Source: Paramacrobiotus metropolitanus (taxonomy: Eukaryota > Tardigrada > Eutardigrada > Parachela > Macrobiotidae). From it: a stretch of DNA of 64,000 bases. The stretch covers positions 124,001-188,000 of the forward strand of contig NW_026570291.1 of assembly GCF_019649055.1 (NCBI RefSeq), read 5' to 3'. Positions 45,811-57,399 of this stretch are shown one piece after another. Numbering within the stretch: position 1 is the first letter of the stretch; each line of letters opens with the position of its first letter. The notes under the pieces are model-generated. The model searched no databases. It was not told the DNA's origin and worked only from the letters and a program-made list of their open reading frames with translations. The position numbers and the translations under genes are program-made.

Positions 45811-45983
45811 GGGGCAAAATAGCCGAAAGGATATCCACCCCCCAGACCGGGGCAGAACAGCCGTCTGGCTGCTCATACGGAGGACTGGGGTAAAATAGCC
45901 AATAGGTTATCCAACCCCAGACTGGGGCAAAATAGCCAACCAGCTGTTCCGCCCCCATTAGGCAGTACTGGGGCTAAATAGCC
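45811..45983 (-). repeat. Minisatellite, inverted copy of the 36.3 kb array, five units
   Basis: GGGGCAAAATAGCC-type cores start at 45811, 45849, 45887, 45924 and 45970. This is the reverse complement of the core at 36316-36486, with the same number of units and the same 37-46-bp spacing. Confidence 0.85.
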
Positions 45984-46939
45984 TTAGCCTTAATGCATTG
46001 CTGAACATGTAAACCGAGCCGTTTTCGAAACAACCAGCCGAATAAAGCAATCGCAAAGTACGGCTGTGTTTTTTTTCATATAAGGCTCACTCATATTCAT
46101 AAATCGACTTATGCAAAAATCATAATTGGTTATCAAATCGATAACGAGCATGAAGAGCATAAAAAACTAATAAGAGAATGCGCAATCCGTTTTGAAAAAT
46201 TCCAAGCGGTTGAGGCTGTAGGTCGTGCCACACGTTTCACGTCTTAATTACAACTCGATGCCTTTGACAAAAACATGCCGAAAAGTACTGAATTTTCAAC
46301 CAGCAGATTTCAACATCATTCAGTGCCAGAGATACTATCTCTTACATACCCTGCTTACAGCATAGCTTTGGTAGTACTAAAGTTAATGTCGTTCAACACG
46401 GCAGTAATCAGCCTGGGGGCGATTAAAGGGGCGGGGTGGGGGGTCATTTTTCGGCCGCTTATAACTGCAGCTCTAAGAAATGCACCAGTTGACATTTCTG
46501 CGTTTAAGCTTTCCAGAACTGTTGCGTGGCCCAAGGAGTGTCTTTTATAGGTAGCTGAAAATTCTGGCGCGAAGTATTCGAGGCCTAGGTCACTTCCAGG
46601 GAAGGTGCATCTTCCATAGACTTGTATGTTAAAGAGCACCTATAGAGAAATGCGGTTGCCTAGAGCGCGGATCGCATTAGGCGAAATGTTACTGTAGTGT
46701 TCCGATGAAATGTAGGAAGGGACCGTTAGCAAACCACCCTATTAGTTGATGGTTCTTTTTCATCCTGGTTAGCTTTGTGCAGTGAATTTCCGAACAAATT
46801 GGCGTGATCACCTTTCTAATATTTTCTGCTTTTTGCTGAAGGAAAAATGATAACTTAATAACTTATCTCCTTTATCATGCCTGTTGTTCCCTCACCGACG
46901 AGTACTTACCCCAAAGTCCAGTGGAAAACCGGCCCGGAT

Positions 46940-47690
46940 CGCGCCGGTGACAATGACCTTTACGCTAACTGATTTGCTCGCCAAGATGGATGGCTATGTC
47001 AACTCATCGTCTTACAAACCCTCAGCGAACACCTGAGACGTATTTACCTCCTCATTCCTATTATTCGGCAATCATGTAAGGAGCTGTCGTACGCCGGACG
47101 TGTTACTATTCTCGAAACTGAAATTGTCAGAACTCAATATAATTTGAAAGCTGAGCGGGAATTACGTGAGAGAGCAGATGCGGACCTGCAATATGCAAGC
47201 AAAACTTTGCGTTCCCTCGTGGAGCAGATGAACAGCGTACACCAAAGGACCAAACCAACGTTGAAGATTTTGATCGTTGTATGGCGAGATTAAAGTTATC
47301 CAATAACGAATCTTTGAACAGAGTAGCCAGCATCTATGAAAAAGCGAAAGCTGAGGGTGTCTCCAAGCCACTACGAACATACGCAAATGCAATTGCTTCC
47401 TCCTCGGCACCATCCCACCGGAAAAGTGTCGTCATTATCAAGTCGAAAGCTCATCTCACTACCGACTCGTCTCGCGCAACCGCTAAAGAAATTACCAATT
47501 TCAGCGAAGTCCTCAAAACCGCCATTCCTAATGGAGCTGACAAGACCAACATAACCGGAATTCGACCCGCATCCGGTAAAAGTCTATTGTAATCGAATTC
47601 AAAAGCTCTGATAATGTAGCAAAAGATGAGACAATATCGCGAGACATATAGGACTTCTGAACAACCAGATGCGAATCCGATCTAACAACT
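46940..47690 (+). pseudogene. LINE ORF1/gag-like fragment with coiled coil
   Basis: The reading from about 47070 has a heptad-type helix (GRVTILETEIVRTQ, then ERELRERADADLQ), and continues in another frame at 47281. It ends with the block SVVIIKSKAHLTTDS followed by a KEITNFSEVLK helix, a KTNITGIRP strand and a closing GKSLLIEF. That closing order (hydrophobic strand, helix, V..V....GG-type strand) is a recurring domain in ORF1 proteins of arthropod-type LINEs. That recognition is from memory. One frameshift near 47270 and the lack of zinc knuckles mark it as a fragment. Confidence 0.5.
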
Positions 47691-48419
47691 TGCTTCACCG
47701 TCATTTTTCTTTTACGTAATATAATTTTTTATAACAATAGATAATTAAATAAAGTTACAACTGACACTGACATGGTGCAAATCTGAGAGTTCATTGTTGA
47801 AGTTATATCTGCACTCTGCATAGTTGTGTGATGCTACGCAGAATTTGAAGGTGAATTGTATTTTGTTTTTGAATTGTGCTAACGGTAATTACATCCAAGT
47901 AAATTGTTTAGCTTATGGAATGGTTGTCTCAGCAAATATTAATAATGACTGAGATTAAGTATCTAAAAACGCGCGACCAGAGCCAAACAATCGGATGCAG
48001 TTGGTACTGATGTACACGTACTCGTACTGTAATATCGCTTCCCGTGCGGTAGCCTCCTGTAAATGACCATTAACGACGTGCAGAATTAGCCAGAGGACTG
48101 TATGCTAATAACACAATAATTTTATCCATTAAAATCGTGCTTGAATTTGTTTTCAAATTATTATCAACAATGAAACCAGAACCCAATAACACTGACGGCA
48201 ACAGTGAAGAACAACACATCAACGACAAAGCACTTATTTCAATGAAAAGTAAACTATACTGCAGTAGAAGCTTCACAGTACTCGGTAGTGGCAAAACAAC
48301 AACAGCATATCCGGGCATGCGGAAGCAAGACGCCCACTGCTAGCAACAATATGCCTGGCAAACCTGCACATTTTTGAACGTTTAAAATTTTGATGAATTA
48401 CGCACTGCACTGAAGCTCA
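47691..48419. other. Intergenic / 3' flank of FBP gene
   Basis: No gene seen. Mostly AT-rich. It separates the element-rich half from the gene block. Confidence 0.5.
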
Positions 48420-50631
48420 TTACTGAGCCGGCGCTGATGTCGAATGCTTTTTGTATAAATCCAAAACTTCTTGGACATCGAGTTTGGAGCCCAGGAAAAT
48501 GGGTGTTCGCTGATGAATACCGGTTGGCTGAACGTCCAGTACCGGCATCGTGCCCGTACTCGCTATTCCTCCTGCGTTCTCGATCAGGAAGGCAATCGGG
48601 TTGCATTCATACAGCAGACGAAGCTGAGAAAGAACTCATTACATGTAATTGAATAAAAGTGACCAATGTAAAATAAAACGGCTAACAAACATGCACAAAA
48701 TAAATACAATAATATAACAAATAGTAATATGAATAAAATAACACCATTACAAATTTAAAATCATTAAATAGCATAACTCTTAAGATATTTCGTTACTAAT
48801 AGTTTTCAGTATTCGCAAAATTCTTATTGCAACATCAATATTACCTTGCCGTTTGGCGAATCTTTCGTCGCTGGATACATGAAAATTCCACCATAGCAAA
48901 GTGTACGATGGACATCAGCGACCATCGATCCAACGTATCGCGCACCATACGCTTTACCTTTCTACAACATAAAGACACTGCTGAACAACGTAAACAACAT
49001 AAAGACACTGCTTTACTGCAACATAAAGACACTGCTGTACTGGAATATGAACGAATTATGGAAACATGCAACAAAAGGTGATGCACACCTGTGGGAATTT
49101 TTTGCTGTGGACATATTCCGTCAGCGCCGGATCCCAGAGCGCCGCGTAACCCTCGTTGATACTGAACGTATTGCCCCTTTCCTTGACCCTCATATTCGGA
49201 TGAGAGAGAATGAATTCACCCACAGCGGGATCCAGAGTGAAACCATGGGTGCCATTTCCGTCGGAAATAACCATCATGGTTGCTACAAAACAACGCTGAT
49301 TTACACTCATAACAAAAATTACAATCGCTTAGCGCTAATCACCAACAAAACAACTGGTACGAGTGCGTACTGCGTATGAATCAGAGTACGAATTAAATTT
49401 AATTAATCATTAATCAATAAATAATAAATAAACAATAAATAATCATTAAATAAATAAAAGCACATAAAAAAATAAACATTAACCACATTGCGCCATAGTT
49501 CACACAGCAGACACAACAAGAATAAAGTTACACTGCATTACATTAACCAACAAAATTAATCTCAAGATTTTCATCAGACCAATACGGCGTAACTAACCAC
49601 TTCCGTAAACAGCATATCCGGCAGCTACAATCTGCCGTCCCGGCTGGAGACAGTCTTCTACGGTGGCTTTTCCAGGTGAATTCTACACGAGATAGATATG
49701 CTACAGTACATACACCAGCAAAAGTCGAAACAGTTTTACTAAAGTACAGATACACTTCACACGATTTTTTTCCTTTCTTTCTATAATTAATCGCTCAACT
49801 GTTTTTTATTCGGCAATTTTTGTCTTACTACAACTTTTATTTCACCATACTTTTTATTTATTTATTACAGTGTACGGAAGCTTACTTTGCGGTAAATGGA
49901 GAAGATAGTCCCGATGGATACGAGACAGTCGATGTTGGATGAACCATCCAGCGGATCGAAACACACGATGTACTTGCCCGACTGCTCCGTGTCCACCTCG
50001 ATCACCTTCTCGTTCTCCTCGCTAACCAGGAGACAGGTGGTATAGGAAGACATCAACATGTTGATCATCAGCTCGTTTGCCACTTCATCCAGCTTCTTCA
50101 CTTCTTCGCCCTGGACGTTCGTGTCACCAGCGATGCCATATCTGCATCAGGAAAAATCATTACAATTTACAGCTTCTCAATAAACACAGTCAACAACATC
50201 TTAATTTTTTTAAAAAATTGTACGCACAGTTTGGCGATGCCGGCTTTGCGCACGCTGGAGGAAATGGTCTTCACGGCCACAATGATGGAATTCAGTAACT
50301 GCGTCAGATCACCGGTGGCTGTAATGCATTATCACAATACTGTATATGCATCATTTAATTCTGCGTCATTTTAACTATTATTAGCATTCCATTATTTTTA
50401 CTTTTTTCATTGACATTATTGCCATTTCATTATTTTACTTTTTTTGTACCGTCATTTTGCTGCAATCAGCCGGTTGACTGTTATGATTCTGGCCTCACCT
50501 GATGGGAAGCGGCGTTGTTCTTCGAGAACAAAGCGGGTCAGAGTGACGCAGTCAGTGCTGATGCCGTGGATGTTTTTGTTGCTGCTGCTCGGACTCAGAA
50601 CGCGGCCAGCATCTCCGTTTCCTTGGCTCAT
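48420..50631 (-). CDS. FBP1: Fructose-1,6-bisphosphatase, 7 coding exons
   Basis: Hydrolyses fructose 1,6-bisphosphate to fructose 6-phosphate in the cytosol, the controlled step of gluconeogenesis. Exons (minus): 50631-50499, 50318-50228, 50141-49886, 49682-49598, 49282-49089, 48961-48845 and 48623-48420. They total 1080 bases, giving 359 residues (vertebrate enzymes have about 338). All introns have GT-AG ends. Key motifs are TGDLTQLLN (AMP-site region), SEENEKV (metal ligand), [18 protein letters not shown] (metal site), DPAVGEFIL, and the family signature [11 protein letters not shown] formed across the last junction. The N-terminus starts [11 protein letters not shown] 3' splice-like CAG at about 50668 suggests an untranslated first exon. 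No break is visible, so the gene looks functional. Confidence 0.93.
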
Positions 50632-52086
50632 TTTCGATTGCTGATGGTTTAAAGTTTTAAAATCACCTGCAACATCAGTTGCAAAACAGGATTGTAAAAG
50701 ACGAATTAAATTCACGGCAGAAAGTCACATGTCCCACACGCATAAGTGTGCGTCACTAGTCATATGAATTCGCCAACGCAGCGTTTGATTTCAGTTTACT
50801 TACAGCAAAGTCCATGAAATCTGTGATTATTATTTATTAATATTTGTATATCGAATACAGAAGCGTCATGGTAATAAAAAACTATTATTTAAAATGGCAA
50901 AAAAACACGAAAGCTGAAATAAACAAGCTAAAAAACAGTAAAAGTCTGCAAAGCACTGGAAACAGAAAAATTAAAAAAGCTGCGTGTTCTCGATTTATAA
51001 AATCTTCTACTCTAGGCATCTGTTTACTGTATTGAGCATTTATTTACACTCATACCAGTAAGTCAATTACCGCAAATTTCGAAAACACTGCAACACACTA
51101 TTCAAATCCACCAACAAGTTGTATTTTTATGCGCCAAATAAGTTCAAAATGTCTCGTAATTTTGAAATCCGCTGTGATTTAAACGTACTTACAATAATTC
51201 CCAAATCCTGCAACAGCAATAGAATGATGATTTCACAAGGACAATCGAGCAGCGACGGTTCTCGTTTGCAGTCGGGTATGCAATGGAACACTTGCAGCTG
51301 ATGATGTTATCGTCCGAACGCGTTCGGAAAGATACAGCAACAACACCTGGAAGACCCGGGCGAAGATGAAAAGTCTCCTGTAAAAGTATACTGCGCTATT
51401 GCAGCCGTCTGCAATACATTCCACAATCTGGAAATCAGAAATTTACTACGTGCACACGCATTTCATTGCCAAGTTGCCAACTGGTTTTGGCACAGCCCCA
51501 CATCGCAGCCAATCAGATATGGATGGGTTGACCCTCCCCCAAAAACCGGTTTCCGGTCGGCACTCAGTTTTTTTTAAATTTTAATATTGTTTGCCCTTTT
51601 CTGGAATCGCGAATGCGTTAAGAAATAAGAATTATTAATTACTTATAAGGATTACCTTTTTCAGTTTTAGCTTTTCGTTTCCGATTACGGTAATTTTAAA
51701 AAATTGAAATGGACGGTGGACGATTACGGTAATTTTAATAAACTCTCTTTATCACATACTGACTGGATTGTTAATAATGCAGGACAAAACCAAACTTTCC
51801 ATTTTTTTCGTTTATTGTAAGTACTGGTACAGCTGCTAATCAAAGCCATAAGTACGACAAGGCACCTTATGTAAACTGGAAAGAAAAGAATATCACAGAC
51901 GAACTTAACAATAAAACTCAGTACTTAATAGTCAATATTAAACATCTCACAACTCACAAGGTTCAATTTTCATAATACGTTAGAACAAATTCAGCAAAAA
52001 AAAAAACAAGAGCGGCATCCGCAATTCTTTTCCATTAGCTGCGCTCACTCGGCAGTCATTCACTTTCCAGACACCATTCGCATAAC
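50632..52086. other. Intergenic, FBP 5' side
   Basis: No coding region recognised. It should hold the FBP promoter and untranslated first exon. The part at 51,500-51,560 is GC-richer with a run of C. Confidence 0.4.
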
Positions 52087-52092
52087 TTTATT
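52087..52092 (-). terminator. Polyadenylation signal for LZIC
   Basis: AATAAA on the minus strand, 74 bases after the LZIC stop codon. Confidence 0.5.
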
Positions 52093-52165
52093 GGATTCTG
52101 TAAAACACAGCAGATTTTTAACCTCCATTACAACAGGATAAATTTAGCGCAACCAAAAAATATAA

Positions 52166-53529
52166 TCAAATGTAAAAAAGCGGAAGCATAATAGGATAAT
52201 CTGACCCGTCAACACCGGTAATCTCAAAAGTATATGCGATAGCCTCAAAAGCAGTAAGAAATGGCAGTGAAAATGACTGAGCTGCTTTCACTACGAGTAG
52301 GGCGTGTATGCTAACAAGCGAAAACGTTTTGGTCAAATGTACATCAATATTAAATTCCTTACCGAGGCTATTAGCATCACCAGCTTGTACGAAACCTTTC
52401 GACTGGAGGGAATTCACGGTACGTAGAAATGCTTCCTCCTCAGGCGTCAACGCTGCACGCAGCTTCACCAGTGCGGTCAAAATCTCGCCCTTCTGCTGGT
52501 TATAGGTTTCCACGGACATTTTGTTGACTTTTCGATCACGTTCAACCTGCCGTACAAGAAGCTTCTCAACCCCAAGGCAAATGGAAATTAAGGGTAAATG
52601 CAAAAAGTATCCACCTCAAAAGTGGATTTAGAACCGTGATTGTACATAATTTACAGTTCAAACGAGTTAAAGTTTTCTCATACTCATACCATAGCAAGTC
52701 GCTCGCGTAGCTGATCAGGCTCCCTTGCAACAAAAAGCGCCATAATTTCTGGTGTATCAAACGCATTGCCGATTGCGGTTTGGATTGTCTGTAAAAAATT
52801 TTGAAAAGATGAGCAAAATTGATTCCAGTACTATCTATTTCCAGTTTTTTTCAGTCAGCAGTGGCACAAAACTTCGAATGTATATTTCAGCAAAAAAACT
52901 AGCACTGAACAGAAAAGAACTTTCTACGCAACGCTGTAGTAGCGAAATATTGTTAAATAAAACAATACTAAACAAATAAAACATAAATTGATCACCAACC
53001 AGTTGCATGGACGCAATGTCATTCAGCAGAGTCAGATTCCCGGCTGCAAAGGAAAACCAGAAAAATTAATACAAAAACTAACGTTATGATACAAAATCCA
53101 TATGCTTAAAACATCGTCATGAAACAGTACCCAAAGTACGTATTGTACATTTGTACTCAGTTAGAGGGAGACTAGACATTCTGATCTGAGCAAGGATGAA
53201 ATGATACTGACGTTTATTACGTATGTTCTTACGTACACTGCATTTTTGCCAAGGAATCATTCAATTCCTGCAGCTGTTCAACCGTATCCGCTCGCTGTTC
53301 TTCAAAATCATCCGCATCTATGCCACCCCTGTACAGGGAGAACTAATGTTTAGTGATAACAGCAAACTCCAAATAATAACGAGACAACTGCGCACTTGGC
53401 CTTCTCTGTTTCCAAATCAACCAACTGCGCCATGAGACGATCCAGCTGCTCTGTCAGGTTCTTCTTCAGGCTCTCGGTTTCCTTGTCGACTTTTCCGCGT
53501 GAAGCAGAATTACCCACTTGGCTGGCCAT
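52166..53529 (-). CDS. LZIC: LZIC (leucine zipper and ICAT-domain protein), 6 exons
   Basis: LZIC is a small, widely conserved animal protein with an N-terminal zipper and a C-terminal ICAT-like domain; ICAT binds beta-catenin. Its exact role is not settled. Exons (minus): 53529-53396, 53328-53237, 53043-53000, 52788-52690, 52564-52363 and 52281-52166. They total 687 bases, giving 228 residues (human about 190). The start is MASQVGNSASRGK, then LKKNLTEQLDRLMAQL (zipper), QLQELNDSLAKM, NLTLLNDIASMQL, TPEIMALF and EILTALVKLRAALTPEEEAFL. The last intron (81 bases) is open in frame, so retention would add 27 residues. The C-terminal 38 residues do not resemble the vertebrate tail, so the last exon is less certain. 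The gene runs the same way as FBP. Confidence 0.88.
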
Positions 53530-54540
53530 TTTACCACGTATTTAGATTAAAACGTCAAAACGTCAACAATCGGATAAAAGGGAGCGACAAAATGGGATAT
53601 ACGAGATGTGGCACGCTTATGAAAATCTACAGTTCTACACCACAAACTCGCCTGCACAATATCTCCAGCATCTAGCAGGAGTCGCTACAAAATCGAACCG
53701 AGTATGCAAGTGATTAACAAGACAAAACCATAATACAACAAATAAATATAAAACCATCTAGTTATACTTGTACTGTTGTACAGAAATTTTGCAAACTAAA
53801 CTCCTAAAAAACAAAACCGAAAACTGTAGTGAGTTGTTGTCGTGTTGTGAAAAATCTGAAAGTCAGAAACATTTACGAGTTACTCCACTTCCGGTCAAAA
53901 CTGACAACCACCACGGGCGGCTATGGCTAGGTCAACAGTTGCATGTTGATGTTCTCCAAAAAACGTTTTTCAAGTATTCTTTCTCCGACTGCTTTTATAG
54001 AGTCATTTGTAAGTTTGTGGAATTATCAATTATTCTTCCTGACCATCCTGATTTTGTGTAGTTTTTTAGCATGCGACTGCTCGGGATGTGGATTGTTTCC
54101 AGCCCTTGGATTGTTGTAGTGCTGGCAGCCCAGTCATAACTTGAACCTATCGCTTATGTGGCGAGCTCACCATTTTTTGCAGATCTACGGTTTCTGAAAA
54201 TTTTGGCACATGTAAAATATACTCGTCTTTTTAGAATTTTTTCTTCCTATCTCTTAGTAGAGTTCTTTGTTCTTTATTGCAACCATCATCATTTTACTGC
54301 AACTTTCATCGCCGGATGCTGATGACGCGGACTTATCCATTTTGTGAGAAGCGCGCTCTTTTGTGGAGATCGGGATCGTCTGCCAAGCCATGTGGCATGG
54401 TGTCGACACTTTGCTCGTTTATCTTTTAAACCGTGGAAATTGACATGCCCATTGTTTATCAGAATTAGAACTCGTGGAAGAACCGTGTGGTGTTTTATAA
54501 AGATCCAGTTTTATACAGTTTTCTGCGTTCTGGCAGCATC
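53530..54540. promoter_or_regulatory. Bidirectional intergenic region between LZIC and the SLC38A10-like gene
   Basis: The two genes diverge from this 1 kb stretch, so both promoters are expected here. No TATA box or other clear element could be assigned. Confidence 0.4.
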
Positions 54541-57067
54541 ATGATTCCCGTGCAGTTGTTCAAATCTTCCAGCGATGATATGCCTTTCGTCATCAACATG
54601 GTAAAAGCACTCGTAGTCGAATCCCAATTTTTCTTCCGTTTGGTTTTTTATGCATATTTGTGAAATGAATTTTTCTTGCAGGCAAACAGCATTATTGGTG
54701 TAAGCGGGGCGAAACTATCCATCAATAAATTTCACACCGAATGTTGAAATTTCGACTCTGTTTTTAAACTGTTCGATATTATGTTGTACACAGCTACGGA
54801 GTTACGGGCACCGTTCTCAATGTTATGCTTATGTTAATTGCAGGTCAGCATACTGGCTATGCCGTGGTCATTTCGCGAGGTATGAATGATAAAATGTCGC
54901 CAAATTGATATCGGACATTGTTTTTGTGTACACTGTTTTTGTTTGGTCATTTTTGATATTTTATTTTTTTGCAAGGTGGGCATAGTACTGGGATCGATGC
55001 TGTTGGTGTTTGGTGGTCTGTTGACGAAATGGTCCTGTCGACTGCTTCTCGCCGCCGCTGCCGGTCCCCCGGTGAATCGTTCCATGGTCACCGGCAAACG
55101 GACCAGCTCCTTTCATCTCGTAGTGGAACCATCGGATGATACACTCACCCGAAGCTCGTATGAATATCTCGGTAACCTTGCATGATATCGCTTTCTTGAC
55201 TGTTTTCCTATTTTTGTTTTTTTTTTGCAGCGTTAAGCACATTTGGAAAATGGGGGAAACTGTTGGTGGAATTATCGTATGCATATCGTTCTATTAATTT
55301 ATTCCTTCCTTAGTTTATGGGATTTTTTTGTGACAGGACGATCGGATATTTGTTGGGCTCCTGTGTAGCGTTTTTGGTCGTTATGGGTGATTTATTACCG
55401 GAAGTTGCTGGAAAGATCATTTCACCCGTTGATTCTGAAGTAAGACTTACTTTGGGGTGATGTTTACGTAAAGAAAATCGTCCGAATATAAGTGTTCATT
55501 TAAAAAAGTTGGGTTTTTAGGCTGGCTATCATAGTCAAAGCATGCGTGCATTTTTCCTTACCGTTGTAGCTTTGTGTATCGCCTTGCCGTTGAGTTTGAT
55601 GCAGAAAGTGGAGAATCTCGTCAGTCTGAGCGCCTTTTCAATATTCTTCTACGTGTTCTTGGTAGCAAAAGTAAGTCAGAAGAAAATTACAGCAATAATT
55701 GCACTTAACAGCTTTAAATAGCGTTGAATAGCATTGGTGTCTGTATCGTGATTACTTATGCTATGGCTTGCAGCTCGTTATACGTTAAGTAAAGTGTTTC
55801 TGCGGACAGGTTTTCGTGGACGCAGTTCTTTCGTCGTCGTGGCCAGATTGTATGGACAAACTCATATTATGGCGGTTCCGCTACGTTTTGCCGGTGCTGC
55901 CAATATTCACAACTGGTCTTTCGTGTCAGACGTAAGATAAATTCTCAGTCGCACCGTACTGTTCAATACGTCGTAATGAAAGGTCGGACTGATCCATTGT
56001 TTTGCAGGCAGGTGTTTGTGATGTACGAATCTCTCACTGATCCATCGTGTAAACGAATGAATGCCATTATTTCGGATGCAGTTAATTTATGTTTCGTGCT
56101 CTATTGGAGTGTACGAAGAAATTTATGTTTATACTTTATAGTAAGAATGTCATAAAGAATAATGCGAATATGATATTTGACCTTTAGGTGGGATTCTTCG
56201 GATACCTGGCATTCTGCAATACGGAAATTCGCGGAGATGTTCTTCTTAATTTTGAAAACACGTGGCTAATCACCGTGATACGTTGTTTGTATATTGTCGC
56301 GGCTGCGATCAGTTTCCCGTTGTGCATCTTTCCTTCGCGAAGAAGCGTTGAGACGTTGTTGTTTCATCAGGTAATAAAACCCATTATTGTCTTCGTTATA
56401 TTGAAACATGAAACGGAATGATCCCTTTTGCATTATTATCATTACTGCAGGCGCAGCGGGTAACATACAGTAAATGTGGAATAAAATAATAGCGATTATG
56501 TTGCATTAGGAAACAGCCACGACGGAAGGCGGGGCAATTCAACCCAATACCTCGAAATATTTTCGGACCATCACAATAATTCTTGTAACATGCACGCTAA
56601 TTGCCAGTATTATTATTCCAAACAGTAAGCATTTATGATATATCGTACAGCATTTTATCAAGTATGCTGTTATTATCTTCGTTTGCAGTTGAGACAATTC
56701 TGAATCTCAGTGGATCTACTATGGGCGCACTGATTTGTTTCATTCTTCCTGGTTCTATTGCGTTACGGAGCGGTTTAATGTATTGGCCATCCATATCGGA
56801 TATGAAGACTTTGGGCTCGTATCTCCAGGATCATCTGACAGCTTTGGTAAAACAAAAACAGTTGATGCAGCGTTGAAGGGGTTATGACAATTTTGCTTGC
56901 AGATAATACTGCTGGTGGGTGCAGTTTCGATGGGAGTGTGCTTATGGGATGTCCTGCTGGTTCTGGTGTATCCACCGGTTGATGCCGCATCCAATCCCCT
57001 TCTTATTCAAGAGGAACCGGCTCCTATTATCCCGGCCGCGGTTATCCCTAATTCGAACATTTCATAA
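54541..57067 (+). CDS. SLC38A10: SLC38A10-like sodium-coupled neutral amino acid transporter, 13 exons
   Basis: A membrane transporter of the amino acid/auxin permease superfamily with about 11 spans. Exons: 54541-54600, 54682-54699, 54844-54879, 54976-55171, 55231-55276, 55337-55439, 55521-55670, 55810-55931, 56008-56110, 56188-56370, 56520-56625, 56689-56846 and 56903-57067. They sum to 1446 bases, giving 481 residues. All introns are GT-AG and short (44-149 bases). Motifs follow SLC38A10: VINMANSIIGVS, GIVLGSMLLVFGG, TIGYLLGSCVAFLVVMGD, LPLSLMQ, LPIFTTGLSCQTQV, VGFFGYLAF and VETILNLSGSTMGALICF. Exon 8 acceptor choice (CAG before 55810) avoids an in-frame TAA further left. Vertebrate SLC38A10 has a long cytoplasmic tail of several hundred residues; this model ends soon after the last span. 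Another SLC38 member is possible. Confidence 0.9.
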
Positions 57068-57341
57068 CGTGATTTCCCTTTTTGAGTAACACATTTGCCA
57101 TATTTTCGTGCCTTTTGTACAGAGCTTCCATGGAAGTTGTGATCTTTTGAGAGCATAGATGTTTTTATTCTCATGTAATCTAACTCGTATTTTTGCACAC
57201 TCGAAGGTAGCAAGTAGCAGATGGATCGGTCAAATAATTTTATAGTTGGCGTTTCCATTTCACATTTTGGTTCTAATTGCCTCAAGGGCTTTACTGTACA
57301 CTAAAGCGGAATTGCTAATCAGTTTGCACAACAAGTGCGAC

Positions 57342-57347
57342 AATAAA
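57342..57347 (+). terminator. Polyadenylation signal of the SLC38A10-like gene
   Basis: AATAAA 275 bases after the stop codon, followed by a GT-containing stretch. Confidence 0.5.
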
Positions 57348-57399
57348 AGTGGCTGCGCTTGAATTTACTGACTGGCGATAATTATTTGAAAGGTGCTAC

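Noticed and set aside
55784-55809. Using the earlier AG (before 55,774) as acceptor of SLC38A10-like exon 8
   Set aside because: It puts an in-frame TAA directly after the junction; the AG before 55,810 gives a continuous reading and a total divisible by three.
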